Source of the DNA: Flavobacterium sp.
Lineage (GTDB): Bacteria; Bacteroidota; Bacteroidia; Flavobacteriales; Flavobacteriaceae
NCBI GenBank assembly: GCA_014377455.1
Contig: JACMPO010000008.1
Location: 1-39,445, forward strand
Reading direction: 5' to 3'
Length of the DNA: 39,445 nt
Part shown: positions 1 through 7,504 of the stretch, piece by piece
How positions within the stretch are numbered: position 1 is the first letter of the stretch
Layout of the letters: every line of letters begins with the position of its first letter
Notes under the pieces: generated by a model
The model's database searches: none
Seen by the model: only the letters and a program-made list of their open reading frames with translations
Told to the model about the DNA's origin: nothing
Translations under genes and position numbers: made by a program

Positions 1-1
1 A

Positions 2-2752
2 CGAGAAGATATTTTTTTTTCAAATTTATCTGAAGACACATTCTTACTTGCTTGGACAACTACACCATGGACGTTACCAAGTAATACAGCATTAACTGTT
101 GGACCAAAAATAAAATATTGTTCAATTAGAACATTTAATCAATATACCCTAAAGAAAATTGACATTATTCTTGCTGAAAATTTAGTTTCAAAACTATTTA
201 ATGGAAAAACCTACGCTAAAATTGAGAATGGTATTGACCCAATAATAAGGGAAGATGGAAAAATAGAATTCAGTATTTTTACTTGGGGATTTTTAGGCTC
301 TGACTTAGTCGGAATTCGTTACGAGCAATTAATGCCATTATTATTACCTTATCAAAATTCTGAAAATGCTTTTAGAGTAATTTCAGGTGATTTCGTAACA
401 ACAGAAGACGGAACTGGAATTGTGCACACCGCACCAACTTTTGGTGCTGATGATGCCAAAGTTGCCAAAGAAGCAACGCCAGAAATTCCGCCAATGTTAG
501 TTCTTGATGAAAACGGAAATCCTGTACCATTAGTAGATTTGCAAGGAAAATTTATTCAAGGTTTAGGCAACTTATCTGGAAAATATGTTAAGAATGAATA
601 TTACAACGAAGGTGAAGCACCAGAACGCTCTGCCGATGTAGAAATTGCTATTCAATTAAAAGAAGAAAATAAAGCGTTTAAAGTAGAAAAATATGTTCAC
701 AGTTATCCGCATAGTTGGAGAACAGACGAACCATTATTATATTATCCGTTAGACTCTTGGTTTATAAAAGTTACCGAAATTAAAGACCGAATGTTCGATT
801 TGAACGAAACCATCAATTGGAAACCAAAAGCAACTGGTGAAGGCCGTTTTGGAAATTGGTTGAAAAATGCCAACGATTGGAATCTGTCTCGTTCTAGATA
901 TTGGGGAATTCCTTTGCCAATTTGGAGAACCGAAGATGGTAAAGAAGAAATTTTAATTGGTTCTGTTGAGGAATTATACAATGAAATAGAAAAATCTATC
1001 GCTTCAGGTTTACAAAAAGAAAATCCTTTCAGTGGTTTTGAGATTGGAAACATGAGCGAAGAAAACTATAATTTAGTCGATTTGCATAAAAATGTTGTTG
1101 ATGCAATCACGTTAGTTTCAGCTTCAGGAAAACCAATGAAACGTGAAAGTGATTTGATTGACGTTTGGTTTGATTCTGGTGCGATGCCTTATGCACAATG
1201 GCATTATCCTTTTGAAAATAAAGATAAAATTGACGAAAACAAGGATTTTCCAGCCGATTTTATTGCCGAAGGTGTCGATCAAACTCGAGGTTGGTTTTAT
1301 ACTTTGCACGCCATTGGAACGTTAGTTTTTGATAAAATTGCTTATAAAAATGTTGTTTCAAACGGATTAGTTTTAGATAAAAACGGGCAAAAAATGTCCA
1401 AACGTTTAGGAAATGCTGTCGACCCGTTTACAACATTAGCAGAATACGGTCCGGATGCTACACGTTGGTACATGATTGCCAATGCAAATCCATGGGACAA
1501 TTTAAAATTTGATATTGAAGGCGTTGCTGAGGTTCGTAGAAAATTCTTTGGAACACTTTACAATACCTATTCGTTTTTTAGTTTATATGCTAATATTGAC
1601 GGATTTACCTTTTCAGAAGCAGAAATTCCATTAAACGAAAGACCAGAAATTGACCGTTGGATTTTATCTGAATTGCATACTTTGATAAAAGTGGTTGACG
1701 AAGCTTATGCCGATTACGAACCAACAAAAGCGGCAAGAGCCATTTCTGATTTTGTTCAGGAAAACTTGAGTAATTGGTACGTTCGTTTGTGCAGAAGACG
1801 TTTCTGGAAAGGTGAATATGAAACTGATAAAATTGCAGCTTATCAAACGCTTTATACGTGTTTATTGAATGTGGTTAAACTTTCGGCTCCGATAGCGCCA
1901 TTTTTTATGGATAAATTATATCAAGATTTAGTTAACGCTACAAAAACCGAAGATTTCCCTAGTGTTCACTTGGCTTTGTTTCCAGTTTCGGTTGAAAACT
2001 TTGTTGATAAATCGCTGGAAAGCAGAATGATGAAAGCACAAACAGTTTGCTCGCTAGTTTTATCACTTAGAAAAAAGGAAATGATAAAAGTGCGTCAACC
2101 GTTGCAAAAGGTTATGATTCCTATACTTGACGAAAATCATAGAGCTGAAATCGAAGCAGTTTCTGACCTGATAAAAGCCGAGGTAAACGTCAAAGAAATC
2201 CAACTTTTAGACGATGCTTCTGGTGTTTTAGTAAAGCAAATTAAACCTAATTTCAAGGCATTAGGACCACGATTTGGTAAAGATATGGGATTGATTGCCA
2301 AAGAGATACAAAGTTTTACAGCAAATCAAATAAACGAATTAGATTCTAAAGGAATGGTATCGCTTGTTATTGCAGGAAAAAGTATAACTTTAACTTCTGA
2401 AGATGTCGAGATTTCATCTCAAGATATTCCAGGTTGGTTAGTTGCAAATTCGAACGGAATCACCGTAGCACTTGATATTTCGATTACTGAAGAGTTAAGA
2501 CAAGAAGGAATTGCAAGAGAATTAGTAAATAGAATTCAAAATATTCGTAAAGACTCTGGTTTTGAAATTACGGACAAAATAAATATACAAATTATGAAAA
2601 ATGGCATTTTAGAACAAGCTATTTTGAATAATAAATCGTATATAATGTCGGAAACATTAACAGCATCGTTTGAGTTTACGCAAGATTTAATAAATGGTAC
2701 AGAAATTGAGTTTGATGATATAAAAACAAAAATAGTAATTACAAAAAATTAA
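2..2752 (+). CDS. ileS: Isoleucyl-tRNA synthetase, 5'-truncated by the window edge
   Basis: Class I aminoacyl-tRNA synthetase that charges tRNA-Ile in the cytoplasm. The frame is open from base 2, so the first ATG inside it (332) is internal; 916 residues are visible and the N-terminus with the HIGH motif lies upstream. Seen in order: the editing (CP1) domain signature AWTTTPWTLPSNT near base 50; the catalytic-core motif SRSRYWGIPLPIW near base 890; the KMSKR loop near base 1393, which closes over the adenylate; then the helical anticodon-binding domain. No C-terminal zinc finger of the E. coli type is evident, as expected for the eukaryote-like form found in Bacteroidota (family knowledge). 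The stop lies 13 bases before a DksA-like gene, and lspA follows, an arrangement familiar from flavobacteria. No frameshift was found. Confidence 0.97.
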   Translation, partial: REDIFFSNLSEDTFLLAWTTTPWTLPSNTALTVGPKIKYCSIRTFNQYTLKKIDIILAENLVSKLFNGKTYAKIENGIDPIIREDGKIEFSIFTWGFLGSDLVGIRYEQLMPLLLPYQNSENAFRVISGDFVTTEDGTGIVHTAPTFGADDAKVAKEATPEIPPMLVLDENGNPVPLVDLQGKFIQGLGNLSGKYVKNEYYNEGEAPERSADVEIAIQLKEENKAFKVEKYVHSYPHSWRTDEPLLYYPLDSWFIKVTEIKDRMFDLNETINWKPKATGEGRFGNWLKNANDWNLSRSRYWGIPLPIWRTEDGKEEILIGSVEELYNEIEKSIASGLQKENPFSGFEIGNMSEENYNLVDLHKNVVDAITLVSASGKPMKRESDLIDVWFDSGAMPYAQWHYPFENKDKIDENKDFPADFIAEGVDQTRGWFYTLHAIGTLVFDKIAYKNVVSNGLVLDKNGQKMSKRLGNAVDPFTTLAEYGPDATRWYMIANANPWDNLKFDIEGVAEVRRKFFGTLYNTYSFFSLYANIDGFTFSEAEIPLNERPEIDRWILSELHTLIKVVDEAYADYEPTKAARAISDFVQENLSNWYVRLCRRRFWKGEYETDKIAAYQTLYTCLLNVVKLSAPIAPFFMDKLYQDLVNATKTEDFPSVHLALFPVSVENFVDKSLESRMMKAQTVCSLVLSLRKKEMIKVRQPLQKVMIPILDENHRAEIEAVSDLIKAEVNVKEIQLLDDASGVLVKQIKPNFKALGPRFGKDMGLIAKEIQSFTANQINELDSKGMVSLVIAGKSITLTSEDVEISSQDIPGWLVANSNGITVALDISITEELRQEGIARELVNRIQNIRKDSGFEITDKINIQIMKNGILEQAILNNKSYIMSETLTASFEFTQDLINGTEIEFDDIKTKIVITKN

Positions 2753-2765
2753 AAAATACAATATA

Positions 2766-3146
2766 ATGGTAGATGAAGTTGCACGATACTCTGAGGCTGA
2801 TTTAGCTGAGTTCAAAGAAATTATTTTAAACAAAATACACAAAGCACAAACCGATTTAGAATTGATAAAAAGTGCTTACATGAATGATTTAAACAATGGT
2901 ACTGACGATACGTCACCAACATTTAAGGCGTTTGAAGAAGGAAGTGAAACTATGAGTAAAGAAGCGAATTCGCAATTAGCAATTCGTCAAGAAAAATTTA
3001 TTCGCGACTTGAAAAATGCACTTTTCCGTGTGGAAAACAAAACCTATGGTGTTTGTAAAGTAACAGGAAAACTAATTGGAAAAGAACGATTGAAAATTGT
3101 ACCGCATGCTACAATGAGTATTGAAGCTAAAAATTTACAAAGATAA
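2766..3146 (+). CDS. DksA/TraR-family protein with degenerate zinc finger
   Basis: Protein of 126 residues with the DksA/TraR layout: an N-terminal helical hairpin (about 10-90, with acidic D47-D48 near its tip) and a C-terminal finger-like segment starting YGVC. DksA-type proteins enter the secondary channel of RNA polymerase and modulate initiation. Aligned by eye with a canonical C4 finger, only C97 remains; the other three cysteine positions are T100, S118 and A121, so zinc binding in the usual way is unlikely. The gene starts 13 bases after ileS and is probably co-transcribed with it; a strong hairpin terminator follows at 3165-3193. The family call is firm. Whether it acts on RNA polymerase is inference. 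Confidence 0.85.
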   Translation: MVDEVARYSEADLAEFKEIILNKIHKAQTDLELIKSAYMNDLNNGTDDTSPTFKAFEEGSETMSKEANSQLAIRQEKFIRDLKNALFRVENKTYGVCKVTGKLIGKERLKIVPHATMSIEAKNLQR

Positions 3147-3164
3147 ATTTATCGTAACACACAG

Positions 3165-3193
3165 AAAACGCTCTAATTAAGGGCGTTTTTTTT
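3165..3193 (+). terminator. Rho-independent terminator after the DksA-like gene
   Basis: A 10-bp stem (arms 3165-3174 and 3180-3189, one G-T pair) with loop aatta is followed by a run of T. It closes the ileS/DksA-like transcription unit. Confidence 0.85.
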
Positions 3194-3208
3194 ATAAAAA
3201 AATAAATG

Positions 3209-3216
3209 TATTTTTG
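3209..3216 (+). promoter_or_regulatory. Bacteroidota -7 promoter box upstream of lspA
   Basis: TATTTTTG matches the -7 consensus TAnnTTTG exactly and lies 21 bases before the lspA ATG, directly after the preceding terminator. No clear -33 TTTG was found, so the call rests on the -7 box and its position. Confidence 0.55.
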
Positions 3217-3237
3217 CAATCTTAAAATGCAGTAGTA

Positions 3238-3921
3238 ATGAAATTATTTAATGCCATAATGTTGATCTTGTTTATTTTAATAATAGATCAATTTTCTAAA
3301 TTTTTTGTGAAAACTAATTTTCTTTATGGTGAGGAATTTCAGGTTTTTTCATGGTTTAAAGTAAATTTTATTGAGAATGAAGGAATGGCTTGGGGCACTG
3401 TTATTCCTGGGAAGTATGGTAAATTAATATTGGTAATTTTCAGAATTATAGCAGTTTGTGGCATCGGATATTGGTTATGGGATGTTACTTCTCGAAACAA
3501 ATCAGCATTTTTAGCAGTTGCAGTTTCTTTAATATTTGCTGGTGCTTTTGGAAATATTATTGATTCAGTTTATTACGCAATAATGTTCGACAACAGTACA
3601 CCAACGCATTTGGCAACTTTTTTCCCACCAGATCATTATGGAACTTGGTTTCAAGGTCGTGTTGTAGATATGTTTTATTTTCCAATATGGGAAGGATTTT
3701 TTCCAGAATGGATTCCCAAACTTGGCGGACAACCTTTTACTTTTTTTAATGCAATTTTTAATGTAGCCGATTTTTCAATATCGGTAGGTGTAGGAATTCT
3801 AATATTTTTTAACAAACGAGCTTTTGCACCACCAAAAGCAAGAGATGGTGTTACTTTTTCTAGCAAAGTAGATCACGATCCGTTTGAATATGATCCCAAC
3901 GAAAGATTATACAAATTATAA
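3238..3921 (+). CDS. lspA: Lipoprotein signal peptidase (signal peptidase II)
   Basis: Inner-membrane aspartic peptidase that removes the signal peptide from prolipoproteins after diacylglyceryl modification of the lipobox cysteine. Visible family blocks: IIDQFSKFFV in the first membrane helix, NEGMAWG (47-53), GAFGNIIDS (102-110), VVDMF with likely catalytic D144, and FNVADFSISVG with likely catalytic D178. At 227 residues it is longer than the usual 160-170; the extra length is in periplasmic loops at about 115-140 and 152-168, which is usual in Bacteroidota. It has its own -7 box and also sits behind ileS and the DksA-like gene. Its last 6 bases overlap the convergent cyclo-ligase gene. 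Confidence 0.95.
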   Translation: MKLFNAIMLILFILIIDQFSKFFVKTNFLYGEEFQVFSWFKVNFIENEGMAWGTVIPGKYGKLILVIFRIIAVCGIGYWLWDVTSRNKSAFLAVAVSLIFAGAFGNIIDSVYYAIMFDNSTPTHLATFFPPDHYGTWFQGRVVDMFYFPIWEGFFPEWIPKLGGQPFTFFNAIFNVADFSISVGVGILIFFNKRAFAPPKARDGVTFSSKVDHDPFEYDPNERLYKL

Positions 3922-4491
3922 TGCACTTTGAAATTTAAATATTTCAAATGGTGTAACGCAGTAATTTAGTTGAATATCATTTTCAAAAACAGACACTATT
4001 TCCTCTTCTGGTTCAAAAAAGGATAGCCCTATTTTTATTGTTTCTGGACGGCATTGTGACAAAAATTTATCATAAAACCCTTTGCCATATCCTACACGAT
4101 TTCCCGTAACATCATATGCTAAAAGTGGCACAAAAACCACATTAATTTTAGACAAAGGAACAGGAATTCCATCTACTGGTTCAGGAATATTGTAACTATT
4201 TGTAGCAAAAACAGTAGTGTCGGTCATTAAAAAATGATTCATCTCTAATGTTTTAAAATCACTTTTTGAAACCACAATTTCTTTGTCTTTTCCCTGCAAA
4301 ATGTGAAGTATATATTCGGTATTTATTTCTTTATGTTCCTTAATAGTCATAAATAGATGATAATAGGTTTCATCCCAAATTTTTAATTTCAAAAGTTGAT
4401 TTGAAATTGCCAAACTTTTTTCTTCTATTTCGTTTTCAGATAAAGAATCTCGCAGGATTTTATATTTTTTCCTTAAGTCCTTTTTATTCAT
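3916..4491 (-). CDS. 5-formyltetrahydrofolate cyclo-ligase
   Basis: Cytoplasmic enzyme that converts 5-formyl-THF to 5,10-methenyl-THF using ATP, returning a storage or inhibitory folate to the one-carbon pool. The strongest mark is GYGKGFYDKFL near the C-terminus, the nucleotide/substrate-binding signature of the family, preceded by NVVFVPLLAYDVTGNRVGYG. The N-terminus NKKDLRKKYKILRDSL has the usual KxxLRxxxxxxR look. I chose the ATG at 4491 (191 residues), 2 bases after the stop of the upstream gene; a TTG at 4497 would give a 4-base overlap. It is translated behind the AstE-like hydrolase and probably shares its mRNA. The stop overlaps lspA tail to tail. Confidence 0.93.
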   Translation of the reverse strand: MNKKDLRKKYKILRDSLSENEIEEKSLAISNQLLKLKIWDETYYHLFMTIKEHKEINTEYILHILQGKDKEIVVSKSDFKTLEMNHFLMTDTTVFATNSYNIPEPVDGIPVPLSKINVVFVPLLAYDVTGNRVGYGKGFYDKFLSQCRPETIKIGLSFFEPEEEIVSVFENDIQLNYCVTPFEIFKFQSAL

Positions 4492-4493
4492 AA

Positions 4494-5465
4494 TCAATCT
4501 TCATTTTCAAAATTTCCACCCGAAATGTGATATATAGCGTCGCCTTCGTAAACTATTGGCGAATAATTAGCATTAATAATATAGCCATCGTTTGGAGCTT
4601 TTACTTTTTGCTCAAACTTGCCAAAAGGATCGGTAATTTTGCCTAAAACATCTCCTTTTTTTACTAACAATCCTATCTTGTTTCCGTCGTGAAGGAGTCC
4701 TGAACATTTTGCTCTAATCCAATTAGATTTTTCTATATAAATTGTTGATTTTTTCTGTTTTACAATTTCAATTGTAGGTTGTAGCATTCCTAAATGAGAT
4801 AATAATCTTTTTACTCCATTTACTCCTTCTGTAGCAACATCATTGTTAATATCCAACGATTTTCCACCTTCAAATAATAACATTTTCACGCCAAGTTTAG
4901 AAGCCGATCCTCGAAAAGAACCTACAATATGTTTAGAATATAAGGTAAAAGGAGCATTAAAAATAGAGGCTAATTTATATAAATCTGGTACGTTAGGAAT
5001 AATTCGAATTTGAGGAGCATTAAATCGGCTTGCACCACCAGCATGAAAATCGACAGCAAAATCTACAACTGGAATAATTTCTGTTAAAATATGATGTGCA
5101 AATCTACTGGCAAGTGAACCTAGTTTACTTCCTGGAAATACTCTGTTCAAATCTCTGCCATCTGGAAACTCTCTTGATTTATTTACAAATCCAAACATGT
5201 TTACAATTGGAATACAAATTATAGTTCCTATTAACGGTTTATTTATTTTTTGAGTTATAAGTTGTCGCACAACTTCAACACCATTTATCTCATCACCATG
5301 AATTCCTGCGGAAAATAATACTGTAGGTCCATCAATTTTTGAGCGTTCTATAATAACTGGAATTTTTAATTTTGTGGTAGTATGCAATCGAGCAATTTCC
5401 ATATCGATTGTTTTGCTTTCTCCCAGTTTAATATTTTCTCCCAGAATTGTAATTATTTTTGCCAT
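4494..5465 (-). CDS. Succinylglutamate desuccinylase/aspartoacylase-family zinc hydrolase
   Basis: M14-type metallo-hydrolase of 323 residues in the AstE/AspA family, which cleaves N-acyl groups from amino acids. Zinc ligands can be placed in SAGIHGDEING (H56, E59) and DFHAGG (H141), and the substrate-binding motif DGRDLNRVFPG lies at 102-112. The C-terminal about 100 residues form a separate beta-rich domain (KAPNDGYIINANYSP), reminiscent of the biotinyl/lipoyl-like barrel often fused to these proteins. The true substrate cannot be read from the sequence. No arginine-succinyltransferase (ast) genes are nearby, so astE is not proposed as the symbol. It is the first gene of a two-gene minus-strand unit with the cyclo-ligase and is divergent from uvrC. 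Confidence 0.85.
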   Translation of the reverse strand: MAKIITILGENIKLGESKTIDMEIARLHTTTKLKIPVIIERSKIDGPTVLFSAGIHGDEINGVEVVRQLITQKINKPLIGTIICIPIVNMFGFVNKSREFPDGRDLNRVFPGSKLGSLASRFAHHILTEIIPVVDFAVDFHAGGASRFNAPQIRIIPNVPDLYKLASIFNAPFTLYSKHIVGSFRGSASKLGVKMLLFEGGKSLDINNDVATEGVNGVKRLLSHLGMLQPTIEIVKQKKSTIYIEKSNWIRAKCSGLLHDGNKIGLLVKKGDVLGKITDPFGKFEQKVKAPNDGYIINANYSPIVYEGDAIYHISGGNFENED

Positions 5466-5500
5466 TGTTTTTTAAGATTGCTTAAAAGTAGAAATTTTAT

Positions 5501-5528
5501 TTGTAATTCGTAGTTTGTAATTCGTAAT
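5501..5528 (+). repeat. Heptamer tandem array (4 x TYGTART) abutting uvrC
   Basis: Four consecutive 7-base units, ttgtaat, tcgtagt, ttgtaat and tcgtaat, end 8 bases before the uvrC ATG. The array occupies the place where the uvrC promoter and leader would be expected. Confidence 0.8.
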
Positions 5529-5536
5529 TTTACACC

Positions 5537-7336
5537 ATGCAAAATCCGTCGTTAGAGTTACAAATTCAATCACTTCCTGACAATCCCGGAGTGTATCAAT
5601 ATTACGACAAAGAAGGTAAAATTTTATATGTTGGAAAAGCGAAAAATCTAAAAAAAAGGGTTTCCTCTTATTTCAATAAAGTTCACGATACTGCACGAAC
5701 TAATGTACTGGTCAAGAAAATAGTTACCATTAAGCATATTGTAGTCCCAACTGAGAATGAGGCACTTTTATTGGAAAATAATCTTATAAAAAAGTTGCAA
5801 CCTCGGTACAATATTTTACTTCGTGACGATAAAAGTTATCCTTGGATATGTATTAAAAAAGAGCCTTTTTCAAGAATTTTTCCTACTCGAAAGATGATAA
5901 AAGATGGTTCGGAATATTTTGGTCCATATACCAGTTTTAAAACCGTAGGCGTGATTCTAGATTTGATTAAAGAGTTGTATCCACTTCGAACTTGCAATTA
6001 CGATTTGAATCAAAATAATATCGAAAATCACAAATTTAAAGTTTGTTTAGAATACCATATTGGTAATTGTAAAGGGCCATGTGAAGGACATGAAGATCTT
6101 GAAAATTATCAAAAACAAGTAGATGCAATTCGGGAAATTTTGAAAGGAAATTTTAAAGAATCTATGAGGGAATTTAAGAAAATCATGACCGATTTTGCTG
6201 TGAACATGCAATTTGAAGAAGCTCAAAAAATTAAAGTAAAAATTAATGTTCTCGAAAATTATCAGTCTAAAACAACTATTGTTAACCCAAAATTATCAAA
6301 TATAGATGTCTTTTCAATTGTTTCCGACGAAAGTGCTGGTTTTGTAAATTTCCTGCAATTGTCGCATGGTTCCATAATTCGTTCACATACATTGGAATTA
6401 AAAAAGAAACTTGACGAAACCGATGAAGAACTTTTAACGCTTGCAATTATCGAACTTCGTGACCGATTTAACCTGCTTTCGCGCGAAGTAATTGTTCCTT
6501 TTCCAGTAGATTTAGGTGAAAGCATTAAAATTACAGTACCACAATTGGGCGACAAAAAACAAATTTTAGAATTGTCTATCAGAAATGCCAAATTCTATCG
6601 AATCGAGCAACTCAAACAATTACAAATTGTAGATCCTGACAGACACACAAATCGTATTATGGCTCAAATGCAAAAAGATTTACGACTGCAAGTTGAGCCA
6701 CGTCATATAGAGTGTTTTGATAATTCTAACATTCAAGGTACTAATCCCGTTGCTGCCTGCGTAGTTTTTAAAGATGGAAAACCATCCAAAAAAGATTATC
6801 GACATTTCAATATAAAAACAGTAGTTGGTCCTGACGATTTTGCATCAATGGAAGAAGTGGTATATCGACGCTACAAAAGAATGTTAGATGAAAACCAACC
6901 TTTACCACAACTCATTATTATTGACGGAGGAAAAGGACAACTTTCATCAGCCTTAAAAAGTATCGATGAACTTGGTTTACGTGGAAAAATTGCCATAATA
7001 GGTATTGCAAAACGTCTGGAAGAATTGTTTTATCCAGGCGATTCTGTCCCTTTATATCTAGACAAAAAATCGGAAACTTTAAAGGTAATTCAGTTTTTGC
7101 GCAACGAGGCTCACCGTTTTGGAATTACGTTTCACCGCGATAAACGAAGTAAAGCTGCCCTAAACTCATCAGTAGAAGAAATTCCCGGAATAGGCGAAAA
7201 AACCATGCTAACACTCATCAAACATTTCAAAAGCGTGAAAAGATTAAAACTAGCCACCGAAAAAGAAATTTCTGACGTCGTAGGTGCTTCAAAATCCAAA
7301 AAAATTATCGAATTTTACGAGAAAATCAAAAACTAA
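5537..7336 (+). CDS. uvrC: UvrABC excinuclease subunit C
   Basis: Dual-incision nuclease of nucleotide excision repair, recruited by UvrB at damaged DNA. Domain order fits the family at 599 residues: GIY-YIG nuclease for the 3' cut (about 13-90: NPGVYQYY, ILYVGKAKNLKKR); cysteine-containing segment (CNYDLN..CLEYHIGNCKGPC); UVR motif for UvrB contact (about 210-235, FEEAQKIK); RNase-H-like nuclease for the 5' cut (HIECFDNSNIQG, IIIDGGKGQL); C-terminal helix-hairpin-helix DNA-binding region (IPGIGEKTMLTLIKHF). The start is well supported by the GIY-YIG spacing. The ATG sits only 8 bases after a heptamer array, with a TAATTTTA sequence overlapping the array end, so either the mRNA leader is extremely short or the promoter lies further upstream. 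Confidence 0.97.
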   Translation: MQNPSLELQIQSLPDNPGVYQYYDKEGKILYVGKAKNLKKRVSSYFNKVHDTARTNVLVKKIVTIKHIVVPTENEALLLENNLIKKLQPRYNILLRDDKSYPWICIKKEPFSRIFPTRKMIKDGSEYFGPYTSFKTVGVILDLIKELYPLRTCNYDLNQNNIENHKFKVCLEYHIGNCKGPCEGHEDLENYQKQVDAIREILKGNFKESMREFKKIMTDFAVNMQFEEAQKIKVKINVLENYQSKTTIVNPKLSNIDVFSIVSDESAGFVNFLQLSHGSIIRSHTLELKKKLDETDEELLTLAIIELRDRFNLLSREVIVPFPVDLGESIKITVPQLGDKKQILELSIRNAKFYRIEQLKQLQIVDPDRHTNRIMAQMQKDLRLQVEPRHIECFDNSNIQGTNPVAACVVFKDGKPSKKDYRHFNIKTVVGPDDFASMEEVVYRRYKRMLDENQPLPQLIIIDGGKGQLSSALKSIDELGLRGKIAIIGIAKRLEELFYPGDSVPLYLDKKSETLKVIQFLRNEAHRFGITFHRDKRSKAALNSSVEEIPGIGEKTMLTLIKHFKSVKRLKLATEKEISDVVGASKSKKIIEFYEKIKN

Positions 7337-7348
7337 CAATTTGAGCGA

Positions 7349-7465
7349 ATGGCTTGGACATCTTTATCGATCATTTTCCTGCTATCCACTGCAATTTTTT
7401 TCTTTCAAAAAAAGAAAGAAAAAAGATTTCCGTTACTATCAGGGCTAGTTAGCAGTTGTATTGAA
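7349..7465. repeat. Possible non-coding interspersed element with long hairpin
   Basis: Between uvrC and the patatin signal peptide lies a stretch with an 11-bp perfect hairpin (ttttttctttc / gaaagaaaaaa, about 7396-7425), flanked on the left by ttcctgctatcc and on the right by gatttccgttactatcaggg. It resembles, from memory, intergenic repeats scattered in flavobacterial genomes; this was not checked by search. It happens to stay open in the patatin frame. Confidence 0.4.
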
Positions 7466-7504
7466 CTTAAATTGGCATTTAAAAAGAATTATAATTTTAC
7501 AAAT

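Noticed and set aside
1..331. The first ATG of the leading frame at 332 suggests a short ileS or a frameshift upstream.
   Set aside because: Reading the same frame from base 2 gives uninterrupted IleRS sequence including the editing-domain motif, so the gene is only cut by the window edge.
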